The notes: generated by a model not told the origin, from the sequence alone. DNA of 64,000 bases from Leishmania martiniquensis (GCF_017916325.1 NC_090152.1:70001-134000), one strand, 5' to 3'. Positions 1 through 12,298 are shown, counted from the stretch's first letter. A program made the numbers and translations.

Positions 1-1420
1 CAGAGAGAGCAAAGAGCGCCTGCCGAAGTGGCCACCCGATGCGACAATGCACAGGAAAGACACTCAGTGACCGCCAACGGAGCCGAAGAGAAGGCGGGGA
101 GCTCGTGGAGAGGCAGAAAGGGCGGGAGAGGAGGATAGAAGGAGAGATGTACATCGACGGAGCCTATTAGAAAAGGCACCCAGAATAAAAGCGACGTAAC
201 ACACACACATAAGGTGAAACAAACGTCGACGAGAAGTGCTGCGGTCAAAGCGAATGAGAGAAGAGGGGAATAAAGTGATGAGGCGCAAGCGAGGGCATCA
301 CGCAAAAAGACGCGTCGGCCCGTGCGCCAAGAAGCTCGATAGAGCTGCGGCTGAAGAGAAGGGCGGAGACTGACGGGCACCGGCGGCCAATAATAGAAAG
401 AGAACATTTACACATGAGCAAGATACACGCACAGAAAAAAGAAAACGCTCATCGCGTAGATAGTCTTCACGCTTCTGCGAGCAGAGCAAGAGCGTTAGGG
501 AGACATGCAAGGAGGATCAGAAGACGCACGGAAGAGAGGCAACGGGGACAGCGATGCAAGCCGCCAGCCGAGGGTGGGAACGAGAAAGAAAAACAAAGAA
601 GCTCCACGTAGGCTACTTGAGCAGAACACCCACAAGGAAGGCGAGAGGAGGCATGGGCATGCTCCATGAGGCCTGCGTTGCCGTCCCCAGCCACGTAATC
701 TACAGTATGGGGAAGTAAAAGAAGAGGGCCGAGGCGGGTGAGGGCGCAGCGAGATGCGTTCCACGCGCCGCTCGCAGACGAACGGCAATCGCAAAGACAC
801 ACCCAAAAAAAAGGGCCTTGTGAACCTGCATCCAAAGCGAGTCCCCTCGCCTTAGTCGCTCAAGCCGTGTCGCACAGCAGCAGGCAAACATCCGGCGACC
901 CGAGGCGGAGGTGCCCTTCAAGAGAAGATTAAAACATTTTACGGTAAGACGAATGCGCTGAACGGCGGAGGCCAGTCTACGTCGGGCAGCGGCTTCGTGC
1001 AGATGAAGTCGCACGGCTACGCACCGCCACGCTGCTTCGATAAAAATGGAAACCAGAAAAGCGAGGACAAGCCGGTCTGCCCAGCGGTTCATAGCGCCAC
1101 CGCGTGTAAAGCCCACTCGTAATCCTCGAATTACCCGCGCATATCATCACATGCGCCTCCCTGCAGTCACTTCCATTGAGCACTTACATGCGGAATTCTA
1201 TCGCTACGCCAACGGGCACGTGCAGGAACGACACACGCGCCCTCCTCCGTTTCCCATGAGTCGTCAACTGCATCGCATCATCACGTTTGCGCATCCTCCA
1301 CACGAGCCGCCTTCCTCCAGACAGTTACGCCAGTCTCGCGCCTTCGAGAACGCAACGTGCATGCGCTGCGGCAAACATCAACAGGACCTTCGCTCGCCGG
1401 CAAAGGGCTTCCGCACAGCT
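1..1420 (-). other. 3' flank of RAC1, no gene seen
   Basis: This stretch follows the RAC1 stop codon in the direction of transcription. It is purine-rich on the plus strand (so pyrimidine-rich in the transcript) and holds only short open frames in conflicting frames. It should contain the 3' UTR of RAC1 and possibly the splice-acceptor region of the next gene to the left, outside the window. It does not resemble the 3' flanks of RAC2/RAC3 or RAC4/RAC5. Confidence 0.6.
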
Positions 1421-4400
1421 TTATGCCTCTCCCAAACTCTCCACAAGAGTCTGCCTCGACGGCGGCGCCATCGGCCACACGCACACAGTCACCACTTCCT
1501 CATCCTCACACTCTCTGTCTTCCGCTGCGTCAGCCCCTCCGCTCTGCACGCTAAACGCAGCCACCGCGTCCTGCGCCAGAGAGACGAACGAAGCGTTACT
1601 GCACCTAGGGCGACAGCGGACGTCCGAAGACAAAAAATGATAGTCGCTCAGCCACCTCCACGCCAACCGCGACTCGCGCATCGCAGACGGCTCCACAGAC
1701 CGCTGCGACGCTGTAACTACAGAGTGCCGCCGCCTCGCGCCGTCCGAGACAGACCCGCCCTCGCCCGCAAAAGGGTTCACCACCCCGCCAGCGCCGAGGC
1801 CCTGCAGAGCGGCGAGCGCCGAAGCACCGCTGTTGTCCATGCGCTGGCGAGCCTGCCACACCGTTGCGATCCGGATCGCCAGACGGTTCATCAGCCCCTG
1901 GCAGTAGTCCTCCTCGCTCACAAGGCGACTCCGCGGCGGCGCCCCAACACCCCACTTGCTCAGCAGCGGCTGCAGCTCACGCACGCGCTGCCCAACGGGG
2001 TACGGCGCAAAGCAGTTCGACAGCACCAGGGCGATGCCAGCCGCAGGGCCGGTCATCGTGCCCACAGACGACAGCAGCGCGCCAGCACCACTCGAGGCTG
2101 TCTCCGTCGCCGTCTCGTCCGGCAGGATCGCCTCGAGCTCCGTGCGCAGCGCAGCGTGACGGCGGCCGGGCACAGCGTTCACCTGATACATCTCCACCGC
2201 GAACGGCACACCACGCAGCCCCTGCGGCCCCATCGCAGTGTGCGCAGTGCTCCCGCGCTCCTCGTCCGACAGCGCCCACCACGTCGTCTCCGTCGCGATT
2301 ACCTGCCCGCCATTCGCAACAGCCTCCGTGCGCGCAGCCATGTTCGACGTGTCGCCGTAGTAGTCGTACCCCTTCGTCACCTCGTCGTAGCGGATGTCGG
2401 ACAGCCCGGTGTGGATGCCGACGCGCACGCGCAGCCCGCGCCACAGCGCAGCGTACTCCTCCTCGCTCAGCCGCGCAGTCGGCGGCTCGTAGCCGCCCAC
2501 CGTGTCCACACGCCCAAGCTCGAACTCGCGGTACGCGCCGTCAAAGCACTCAGTCCCCCAGTCGTGCGCAAGCAGCCTCGTCTGGATCTCGCACGCAAGG
2601 CCCACAGCGGTGTGCGCGTCCTTGCACGCAATCATGAACGAGTCGCCGATCGTCTTCACCTCGTAGCACCGGTACTTCTTGATCAGCTGCCGGATCACGC
2701 GGTGGTGCGCAGCAATCGCGTCAGTCATCAGCTGCGGCAGCGCCGCCCACAGCGCAGTGCTGCTCTCGATGTCCGTGAAGATCAGCGTCACCGGCCCGTC
2801 ACTGTCCCTCGGCGCCGCGTCGTTGTCGCGGCTGTCAATGCAGCAGTACAGGAGCAGCGTGCAGCCAGCAATCAACGCTACGCCACCCACGACGGAGCCG
2901 ATGATGATAGCGTTGCGCTGCATGGGCGCCAGTGCACCCAACCGCTCACGCGGCCGGTACTCCATCAACGGCGTTTCAGGACGAGAGGTCCGAGGCACCT
3001 TCGGATCCAGCATCCGCTGCATCGACGAGATGCTGATGCCCGACGCACCATAGTTGTCCCTCACGCACGAGTTCCCGCTGGTCGTCTCCGTGCAGCTCCA
3101 ATCAAAAGGGCCGAGTGCTAAGCCGTACGTCGTGAATACACTGTTGAGGTACACGTTCTCCGTCAGCGCTCTCGAGTTCACTATATCCACTGCGGCGACC
3201 ACCTCCTGAAGGAAGCCGGTAATCACCAGGTCACGCAGCAGCGACGGCGTGTGGTTAGCGGCGTCGGGGTACATACTGTGGAACATCGCAAGGAGCGGCG
3301 ACGCAGCCTCTGCTTCAGTCGAGGTGTCGCTCCACAGTGGCACACTGCTGAACGACATCAGCCGCGACTGCACAGATGTCGGCTGCATGGAGAACGCCTC
3401 CACAAGCTCCTTGTAGTACATCGACAAGTCGTCGAAGCACACCATAATAACGGCAGCCGGGTTCTCCGCAAGGAAACTCGCCATGCTGGCGCCGTCGCCG
3501 CCCGTCATGCCAATGACGAAGTTGATGCCCCTCCTTTCGGCTACGCCACTCAAGCTGTCCGTGAAAGCGGCGCTGACGATGGACGGGTCCGGTACGTTGA
3601 AGGTGCCTGCCGTCTTGAACAGGAGCTCAGCTATTTCGCCCACCTCATCTGCCGAGTAGCCGCGCAGCACCACACTCATGCTCGAGCCCACAGGCGCAGC
3701 GGCCCTCACAGCGTCGATGTTCGAGTACAGCACGTACATCTGCTGCTCCAGCGTCGGCATCAGGTACACGTGGCTCATCTTCTTCGTCAGCAGGCGTGGA
3801 GGGGAGTGCAGCGGGTTCACCACGAAGGCCCCGCCCGTGTCAAGCAGGGGCACCATGGGCCCAGCGACGACGTCCACGGAGTAGTTCGCCACCTCCGCGT
3901 CAAACAGCAGCTGCGCTGTCGCTGTCGTCGTACTCAAGGAGAACGCCTTCAGTGTGTACCCCTTGCATTGGCTCGTATGGAAAGCGCTGGGCATCATAGT
4001 CGTGATCTGTGCGCTCGCCTCCACCAGCTTTGGGTAGTCCTGGGGCAGAAGTGCCAACACTCTCACCGAAGTTGTGATGTCCGTAGACGATGAGGTGCAC
4101 TCCGACTGTGGGTAAGAAAAAGTCGTGCCGGGCACGTCCCCCCACGCTAAGTCCTTCAGGACTGTCAAGACCGACGCATGGCCGCCTTGGTTGCAGTTGC
4201 ACGCCGCGCCCAGCATCTGCGCGAGCGGTTCGCACGGGCCACCATAGTCGCCCAGGATGTAGTCGCCGCCGATGATGTACCGACTCTGGCTAAACAGCCC
4301 GGCCTCGTACGCTGACCGGCTCACAATCCAGTCGGACCGCTCCAGCGTCTGCTGCACAAGCGTTGCGGACAGCCACCCCATCTCCATAAGCTGCGAAAGA

Positions 4401-5578
4401 CTCGGATGCTCTTTAAAGAACGTGTCCACCGTGTACTTCCCCTTAAGTGGCACCGCAGACCGCCCGTTCTCCGCCACCGCATTGGTAGCCTCGTCGTCCG
4501 GCCAGTAGTCGAAGCTGCCCGAGTTTTCGATGTAGTTGCTCATCTGCTCCTTGAACATCCTCGTGTACTTCCACCTCAGGTCAAGCACCGTGGACGCCGT
4601 AGTGCTCATGAGGATTTCACCGTCCTTCGGCGCGATGCTGCCCGCGCGCAACAGACGCTTGTAAACGTCGAACACAACCCGCTGCAGCATCGAGCAGCAG
4701 ATGATGTATGCAGACGACGTACGCGGGTCCGTCAGCGCCTTTTCGAGGAAGCGCACCACCTGCTCTGCGGGCGCGACCCACAATATGATCACCTGCGGGC
4801 GCGTGTTCGCCATCGCATCAAAGACGCGCTCGTCAACGTCGACGTCGACTTTTGAGAACGGCACAGAGTACACCGCCGCCGGATCACGCTGCAGGGACGC
4901 GAACTTCGTCTGTATGTAAGCCAGCTCCTCTTCGCCAAACTGCGTTCCGCTCAAGTACATGAAGGCGACACGGCGAGCGCGGATTGTGGTGATGGTGTGC
5001 ATTAGGATACTCTTGAGCTCCGACATCGGCTCGGCGCGTGTGAAGTACACGGAGCTACTCCAAGTGCGCACAGCGGAGGAGCCCGTAAAGGGCGCCATCA
5101 GCATCACCCCGGATTTCGCCACCTCCGCATCCTTTAGAAGCATTGAAAGGCGGCCGTCCAAGTATGGCCCAAGCACCGCGAGCAGCTTCTCTTGCCGCTT
5201 GAGGGCGTTGAGAACAACCGCTACTATATCAGTCATGTCGTCCTTATCCGGATCGGGCTGAAGGATGACGATCGGCCGCCCACCAGCAGCCCTGTAGTTG
5301 GAGTTGTAAAACGCCATGTCCATACCCTTCCACAGGGCCTTGGCGTCCTCCTCGGTGAGGGCATCGGTTGAGTACATGGCGTTCAGCAGATACACCGGCT
5401 CTAGCCCGTCGTCACGGGTGGCCCCAGCCAGCACCCGCGGCGCGCTGCAGAGCAACACGCACGCAACAGCAGCTGGAACAAGCAGCGCGATGACGCGCAG
5501 CCGCGCGGCCTGACGGGACGCGCAGTCGCCGGCACGGCAGCGCCGCGGGCACCCGCTGTCGAGTGAGCGAGTGCACAT
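1421..5578 (-). CDS. Receptor-type adenylate cyclase (RAC1 of this array)
   Basis: A 1385-aa membrane protein predicted to make cAMP from ATP on the cytoplasmic face while sensing an unknown external ligand. Residues about 28-51 are a hydrophobic signal sequence. The ectodomain (about 55-885) looks like a periplasmic-binding-protein (Venus flytrap) receptor fold. One membrane helix lies at about 890-912, and a class III cyclase domain follows from about 928. In it I see FTDIESST with Asp936, KTIGDSF with Asp979 (the metal pair), and SNMAAR with Asn1079 and Arg1083 (transition state). This matches the Leishmania RAC and T. brucei GRESAG4/ESAG4 architecture and length. I chose the ATG at 5578 because it sits just before the signal sequence; the open frame continues to 5992, but that part encodes low-complexity sequence from a pyrimidine tract. 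The last ~80 residues, acidic in part, are unlike those of the other copies. Ectodomain and tail are the most divergent of the family; catalytic DNA is almost identical. Confidence 0.95.
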   Translation of the reverse strand: MCTRSLDSGCPRRCRAGDCASRQAARLRVIALLVPAAVACVLLCSAPRVLAGATRDDGLEPVYLLNAMYSTDALTEEDAKALWKGMDMAFYNSNYRAAGGRPIVILQPDPDKDDMTDIVAVVLNALKRQEKLLAVLGPYLDGRLSMLLKDAEVAKSGVMLMAPFTGSSAVRTWSSSVYFTRAEPMSELKSILMHTITTIRARRVAFMYLSGTQFGEEELAYIQTKFASLQRDPAAVYSVPFSKVDVDVDERVFDAMANTRPQVIILWVAPAEQVVRFLEKALTDPRTSSAYIICCSMLQRVVFDVYKRLLRAGSIAPKDGEILMSTTASTVLDLRWKYTRMFKEQMSNYIENSGSFDYWPDDEATNAVAENGRSAVPLKGKYTVDTFFKEHPSLSQLMEMGWLSATLVQQTLERSDWIVSRSAYEAGLFSQSRYIIGGDYILGDYGGPCEPLAQMLGAACNCNQGGHASVLTVLKDLAWGDVPGTTFSYPQSECTSSSTDITTSVRVLALLPQDYPKLVEASAQITTMMPSAFHTSQCKGYTLKAFSLSTTTATAQLLFDAEVANYSVDVVAGPMVPLLDTGGAFVVNPLHSPPRLLTKKMSHVYLMPTLEQQMYVLYSNIDAVRAAAPVGSSMSVVLRGYSADEVGEIAELLFKTAGTFNVPDPSIVSAAFTDSLSGVAERRGINFVIGMTGGDGASMASFLAENPAAVIMVCFDDLSMYYKELVEAFSMQPTSVQSRLMSFSSVPLWSDTSTEAEAASPLLAMFHSMYPDAANHTPSLLRDLVITGFLQEVVAAVDIVNSRALTENVYLNSVFTTYGLALGPFDWSCTETTSGNSCVRDNYGASGISISSMQRMLDPKVPRTSRPETPLMEYRPRERLGALAPMQRNAIIIGSVVGGVALIAGCTLLLYCCIDSRDNDAAPRDSDGPVTLIFTDIESSTALWAALPQLMTDAIAAHHRVIRQLIKKYRCYEVKTIGDSFMIACKDAHTAVGLACEIQTRLLAHDWGTECFDGAYREFELGRVDTVGGYEPPTARLSEEEYAALWRGLRVRVGIHTGLSDIRYDEVTKGYDYYGDTSNMAARTEAVANGGQVIATETTWWALSDEERGSTAHTAMGPQGLRGVPFAVEMYQVNAVPGRRHAALRTELEAILPDETATETASSGAGALLSSVGTMTGPAAGIALVLSNCFAPYPVGQRVRELQPLLSKWGVGAPPRSRLVSEEDYCQGLMNRLAIRIATVWQARQRMDNSGASALAALQGLGAGGVVNPFAGEGGSVSDGARRRHSVVTASQRSVEPSAMRESRLAWRWLSDYHFLSSDVRCRPRCSNASFVSLAQDAVAAFSVQSGGADAAEDRECEDEEVVTVCVWPMAPPSRQTLVESLGEA

Positions 5579-7249
5579 GGGACTAACAAGAAGAACCACA
5601 GAGCAGCGGAGAGAAAGGGGGAGAGAGGCACAAAAGAATACGCGAGCACCGCAGTACGCACGCGACGTCGCTAGCGTAACAGCAGAGAAGCAGCGTGGCA
5701 CCAGAGAAAGTGGCGCGGGACAGGGGGCGATGGGGGTGTGCACAGCCACACGCACACACGCGTGGGACAGAGAGCGCCGCACGGCTGCGCAGCGGAGGGG
5801 AGGGAGCGGTGAAAAAGAAGGCAGAGAAACGCAGAACACAAGTGCGCAGAAAGCGACGTGTGCGCAAAAAGGGGGGAGAGGGACCAACGAGGAGGACCGC
5901 TCACGCGCCCGGGAGGCGGAGGCGGAGGCGGAGCGCCGAGTGCAGGAGGGACGGCGCCACACACCCCGCACAGCGCCAGGCAGCGTGTGCAAGACGCGAA
6001 CAAGCGCGAGCGACTTGAGCCTCGACTGCTCCTATTTAGGTGCCGCTCTCCCGCTTGCCCTCAAGAGCGACGCGGACAGCGTGGCGTCACCGAGGCGCTG
6101 TGGGGTGTGTGGCGGGAGAGAGCTCGCAATTCACAGTCGAATGCGCCGTTGGCGGTGTGATCGATCGGCGCAGTGGGAGAAGTGCTTATAAGGTCTACGC
6201 GTGTGTATGCGGAGAGGGCGCACAGATGCATGAGGAGGAGTGGGAGGCGGAGGCACGCGAAGTGAGCAAAGAAAAGGAGGCGGCGGAGTCACATAAAGGG
6301 CAGCAGGACGCTGCAGCCACACCGCATCCGTCGTGTCGGTCCCCGCCTAGCACGCATGATCGCGCGGGTGGTGCTCAGATGATTGGATGCGTGCGCGCGT
6401 GCCTGTATCGTGCACTCACGCCACCTGCTCTGCCGCGCAGGCACACAGACAGGGTGGGGGCACACAGGCACACAAGTACTAACGTTGCCCGCCCACGCGT
6501 GCCCCTCAGTCTGATCCGGCAGCTGCCGGTGCTGCTGTTCTGCAGCCATGAATGGAAGGCCTTCATTCGCTGTCCTTACCGTTGCCGCCACACGCAGCTC
6601 GCCACTTTCTCCCACTTATCGCTGTTGCCTCGAGAGCATCCCCGCACGCTTTTCGGGCAGTACCGCTGCTGCAGGGGAGAGCATCTATGGAGAGACGTGC
6701 GGCACGCAGCAGCAAGCGGGAGGAGGTCCAAGTCGTCGCCATCGCGCCCTCCCTACTCCGCCGGGGACACTGGGCGAAGCCGTGCAGAGAGCCCTCAGGC
6801 ACGCACGGCGCGCATGAGAATGGCGAGCACACGCAAAGGCTCACAGGAGCACTTCGAAATCGCCGTTTCCATTGCACCTTCAGTCGAAGGCGCTTACCCC
6901 ACGCAAATACATCTAAAACATGTCTGTACATGCACACGCACACACTCAGCTCGCGCCGCCCTCCCCTCTGCTGCACCGAGGCGGCATCGCCGTGGTCCAG
7001 GGCGAGCCGGCCGGCCGCCAACTCGAGTCATGCACCTAACGGCTCCTCCTCCTCTTCTGCGCAGACGCGCGGCGCCTTTGACACCAAGCCGACTTGGACA
7101 GACTGCGCGCCGCGATCCAAGCGGGGCCGCGCCCACGGTCCTGCTCGAGAGCGGAGGCGGTGGCGTCTATCATGCGGCTAGCAACGGAAGGAGCGGGCAC
7201 ATGCCGCGCAACCTCGAGCAACACGGCAGCCCGCTAGACGTCGGAACGC

Positions 7250-7645
7250 GCCGAGGCTTTGCACCCTGTCAGCATGCCACGCCGTCCCCTCCGTCGCCTC
7301 ACCAGCTCAGCAGGCGCTCTCTTTGATGTGTGGACGCTCGCACCCAGGCACGTCGTGCCCCGCCGCGTCGCACCTCGTAGTGCGATTGGGGTGGGAGGGA
7401 GGTGGGTGCCGGCTGGCGCCCGAGATCGGTGGCCCCGTCCGTAGCCCATGCAGTGGGCACCGGCGCCCCTGGCACTGCCGATTCGACAGTCTTGCCAGAC
7501 TTGTTGCTGTGCCCCACGCGTGATGAGCAAAGACACACTGAAAGGACAGGTGCGCACGCGACCGGCGGCAGGGACCCACACCTGCGTGCCTCTTGGACCG
7601 CCCACACCCGACGCACTGAGAGGTGTCCCCTGTCATCAGTGGGCA
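7250..7645 (-). mobile_element. Candidate SIDER-like degenerate retroposon remnant
   Basis: Read on the minus strand, the block begins near 7645 with CTGATGACAGGGGACACC, followed by CTCTCAGTGCGTCGG, then a short gap and GGCGGTCCAAGAGG. The same ordered words recur at 21250 going left, with a different spacer and otherwise weak similarity. Conserved 5' ends with decayed bodies of about 0.4-0.6 kb are characteristic of the SIDER elements described in Leishmania, usually located in 3' UTRs. The family assignment is from memory of that literature and from the pattern, not from an alignment. Confidence 0.4.
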
Positions 7646-10600
7646 TCTCAGCGGTGCGAAGGTGAAGCCCCGCAGCATCTAAGCGGCTCCTTCACCTTGC
7701 CCGCTTTCCCTCAAAGGCTCGGAGATGGGAAATGGGGAAGGGCGGGAGATGGGGGCACGACAATTTCTCAGACACGGCGCGCCGACTGCGGCTGCGGGTG
7801 GCTTAAACGCGTTGTAGAAAGGCTCTCAGCTCGCGCAGCGGCGGAAGATGTGGGCTGCCGGGCCCCTGATCCGCCGCAGTGTACAAGAGAGCCCTCTGCC
7901 TCTTCTGCCCCCCTACCCCCCTGCGAGTGCGTCGCTGTCCTGATATAACTGGGTGCGTCGGCCCTCTTTCACCCCAATCACCTGTTTCATGACGCGGCAG
8001 CCGGTGAAAAGTCATGCAATCTGTGACCTCAGCGAAGCGCTGGCCACGCTGTTCGCGCCGGCGGAGTAGCGAACGTAGAAAGAGCGCCGTACCTCTTGAA
8101 TCGGCATGTTCGGTGCGTTATGCCCTGGAGATCACCGTCCCCTTTCCCCCTCCCAAGGTGTTCTCCGCGGGGGGAGGAAGGGGCTGGGGTCTCAATCTAA
8201 GGCGACGCATCCCCACTCCCCACACACACACACACTTCTGACCAGATGACTGCGCAAGCCTCTGTACGCCCGTAGAAGATCGAGGAAGGGGAGTCGGGCC
8301 GAGTTGCGTCGTTGGAAAGGCATCCTTTTTGAGCGGCAAACCGAAAAATAAGGCCGCCGCACGTAAGAGGGGGCACGCTTCCGTCGCCATAGGTAGCCTC
8401 GCTGCCGGCCTGATGGGGCCCGACGTCATGCAGCGTGTCTCCGCTCCATCAGTGGCGCCTTTATGGAAAAAGGTATGCTCCTCCTGGCCGAGACGAAGGG
8501 GCTGGTCGTTTCTTTTCACCAGTAGCGCCTCTCTGTCTGGTGGCGTCGCAAGGGCGGCTACCCAGATGTGGTGCAGTATGGTAGGCCCCGCTTCCACAAA
8601 TATCAGCCTCGCTCCTCTTCGCTGCGATACGCCTTGTACATGTGTAGATGGGTCGCCCTCTGTTGAGCTGACCGCGTGCTGGTAGCACATGGAGCGCCGG
8701 TCACGCCATTTCATGGGCCCGACCGGTGGCGTTTTCGAGGCTCCAACCGCCGAACGAGGCCATGCGCAGCACAGACGTTGTTCACGAGCGCCTCTGCCAT
8801 GGCCGCTGTGCCGTAGCATCTCTCAGCAGCGTATGGGCCGCGCGTATATACTTTTGCGTATCCTGGGGCCTCTAACGCCGCCCGGGCGGACGCTGTGACG
8901 GACCGCTGCCGCCCTGTACATCTCGGGAGCTGTGAGCACGTCGAAGACGTGCACGCTGTCTGGCAAGCATCTTCCATGATTACCGCGGCAGTGCCTAAGC
9001 TTTCCCATGCCTATCGAGCGCTGCATGTCCTTCTCCTCCAGCCTGGTCAAACTCATCGCTCTCGCCGCTCCGAAAACGTCGCCGCTCGGCGGGTGCGGTA
9101 GGTCCATGGCTGCTTCGAGCAGCATGGCGGTGGCGGTGCGCACTATCGGGGGTGACTTCGCGGCTGTCAAGGTGAGGCGCCGCCCTGGAGGCGACCTCAC
9201 GATCGGGGGCTCATCTTGGCGGCGGCGGGTCTCTGCGCGCGAAGCCTTGGGTAGCAGTACATCGGGCCCCCTGGGGCGGTGGCCCCGGTCTGCCTGCCCC
9301 CTTCCCCCCGTGACGAGCGGTAGACATAGCCCACACACTGCTGAATTGCCGTCGTGGGCGTGTGTCCTGCCAGCCAGATCACCCCTCCCGTAAGCGATTG
9401 GCGCAGTGTCCACCACTGGGCGGGCTGCCCCCTTGCGGTCAGATCACGGTGAAGGCAGGGGGCCGACTGCGCGAGTGGCGGTCTGTGCTCTATCCTTCGG
9501 GAGACAAGAGGGAGGAAGCCGGTGTAGGACACGGCTGACCACCGATTTCTGCACCACTGGGGGCGCTTCCGTTAGACCCAAACATCATGAGGGCGTCTAT
9601 GGGCCCTGAAAGCACGCTACTTTGCCGCGCTTCAGCGCGAGGTGCGTTTTCGCCGCTGGCGAAGTTCCGCCCAGCTGGGGGCATTGAGGGCCACATCTCT
9701 CGGCCATAGCCTATACCTTCCCCATCGCAATGCGAGCGGCCACAGCATGACTACGCAGAGGAGCAGAGCCGGTCTCAGACAGGGGAAAGGGGGAGCGGCC
9801 GCGCGCTTGCCTGCACCAGTTGCTCATCGTGAGCACTGGTGGTGGCAAATTCCAGTTTCCGGCACTGCGCACGTTACTGGCGCGAGCTCGCGCTGCGGCC
9901 CTGAGGTACATTTTCAGCAGGTCCACCGGTATGGCCTTGGGCTTGCGGAGCCATCGGATGCGATGCTGTCGGACTGCCGGGGTCCCCGCTCACCACGCGT
10001 GTGGGGGTTCCCAGGCGTCAGCGCGTCAGTCCTTCGGACACACCACCACAGCCACTTTGGACCCTCCCCTCCCTGTGCCCCCTTGAATTAATATAGGTGC
10101 TTCTCCAGTCGCCTTTTTCCCCGGTCTCTCCTCTCCACCCTTCTCCTCGCCGGCAACCGTGTGGACGGTCGTGCCTGCCCTCCGATGGACCCGGGTGCCG
10201 CTGCTGCCTGTCTGGACTCTCGGTGCGGCAGGCGCCGTCTCGGCGTGGTGTTTCTCCAATCCTTTATGAGCCCCACCACCTCCAGCTCAGTGCTTCAGGT
10301 GAGCTGAGAAGTCGTCGCGACGAAGCTGCTGTCGGCATGAAGTGCGCTATCCATTCACCGACGCGTTTACCATGTGGTGTCGTCGTGCCACCAGGGCTTC
10401 TCAAGCGCCCCTGGAGGGCGCCTCCGCCGTGCACATCGCTCCTGTTAAGCGCCAAGGTGGCCTTGTGCCCCGTTGTATTCAGCATTGCCCGTGGCCGCGC
10501 CCAAGGCCTTCTCTGCGAGGTATGGCGGCCGGACTTTCCTCGGGTAAGGAAACGGGCGAGGCCGCGCGGGGCGGCGTTGCGCGGTGCCGCCCCACCTCCG

Positions 10601-12298
10601 CGCTCTTATGGCTGGGCCGCCAACGCTTCCATCGAGCATATAGCGGCCCCTCAACCGGAGCCGCCTCCCCTTTGTGCACAGGTGATGCACAACTTGTTAG
10701 TGAGGAACGCTGTGCTTTCATCGCGCTCCGCATGCCTGCATTCGGCACAGAGTCGGCACGTTGCGATCCGCGACAGCGCAGGAGAAAGTACGGCGGCTCT
10801 TTGCCGCGGTCTCGAGCGCTGCTGCTCTGCCCAACGAAGTGAATTCGCCTCTGTCGCCGATTATCGCTGGCCCGGCTCGGGCACGTGCAGTGGCTCATTA
10901 GCCTTTGCCGAAGACCGACGGGAGGAGGTGGTGGTGGCGCCCCCCATCGCCTGAAGCCTCGTTTCCCTTTTGCCTGGTGTATTACGGTCGATGCGGCGCC
11001 AGATCGTCCCCCCACCTGCCCCTCGAATCGCACCCGCACACTTCTACGGTAGCGCGAGTGTTTCCTTCCCTCTTGCCCTCGCTGCTGCTGTTGCGACTAT
11101 CGTTGTTGTTTGGCTCTGTGATTCGATTCCGACACATTAGCGAAGTGTGCCGCTGTTGTGTGTTTGTGAGAGAGAGCGAAGGGGGGAAGAGGGGGTGGAG
11201 GAGGGGGGGCAAAGGCGCTCATGTACGGTGTCCTCAGCCCTGAGAAAGGGGGTGGGGGTACCGTGAAAAAAAAAAAGGGTGACAAGCGCAGTACAATCGG
11301 TCGTGCTAGTCATGACTCGCTGGACGTGTAACACGTCCTGATCTACCTTCTCCTGCAGAGCTCTGCGCACTAATATGCCAGCAGGGCAACTGCGAGTACA
11401 CTCGCTCCTCAATGCGCCACTCCGGAGTGCCGTCGCGCTTCGCACCCGATGCCATACACAACTCTTTGAGCCATTGCGGCACAACATCCCATCAGCTCCC
11501 TGAACAAACGTCTCTGGGCACCTTCACGCCCTTGAAAGTTCCAGTTGGCCAGCCCACCCCTTCACCTCCATGGAGTGAGCACCCTCATGCGATTTCTCCT
11601 CGAAGGATTCGAGCCACGGAAGGCGGGGGCAGAGTGCGCAGAGGGGAGCGCCCCGTATCTCCTCCCGAGTCAACAGTGCCTCACACAGGAGCAGCAGAAG
11701 TACCTCTCATCACATATGCGATGTTCGCAGATGCCCGCGCGCACCTGTGTGCTCACGCCTATCCGCCTACTCGTGCGGGGATGAGGAGGTGCATTGCTGC
11801 GGCAGGCGGAGGCGCGTGAAGGGCGTGCGGCATTGTCAGAAGGTAAAGGGCAGAGATCGGGGAAGTGAAAAATGGTGCGGCAGCACCTTAAAAATGGAGA
11901 AGAGAAGCACGAAATAGAAGCCATGGGCAACCCGCCCGACCTCTCACTCCCCTACGCGTGTCAACGACAGCAGCCAAAGCCAGCACGCCAGCGCGGGGGG
12001 AGGGAGGGAAGGAGAGAGGGAGAGGCGGGGAGCAAAGAAAAAGAAAGACCGAAGCCAACTTGTAGTGAGCTGATGGGAAAAAAGGGAAGGGGGGGCAATG
12101 CGGTGAAAAGATGCTGCACCGAAGAATGGCGGATGGGAAGGAAGAGAAGGAGGGAGGCAGGCAGCCCCATAAGGGGCTTCGCGTTTTATAAGGATATGTG
12201 ACTGCGTGATCGCTTATGTGAAGCGGCATGTGTACAGAAACGATACGCTTACACAGGCAGACGCACAGGATCTTTTATAGGAGGCGGTGCGTGTGCCT

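Noticed and set aside
1046..3121. 691-codon plus-strand open frame opposite RAC1 and its counterparts opposite RAC2-RAC5
   Set aside because: It is the antisense shadow of the GC-rich conserved cyclase domain, rich in Arg/His/Pro, and recurs wherever that DNA recurs.
5579..5992. In-frame N-terminal extension of RAC1 (138 codons)
   Set aside because: It encodes pyrimidine-tract low complexity and would bury the signal sequence; similar extensions on RAC3, RAC4, CFAP206 and the WD40 gene were rejected for the same reason.
8118..9416. Minus-strand frames of 233 and 197 codons as possible genes
   Set aside because: No recognisable motifs, different frames, no clear start context; kept only as possible decayed DNA.
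10097..10954. 285-codon plus-strand frame
   Set aside because: It opposes the transcription direction of every gene here and has no recognisable domain.
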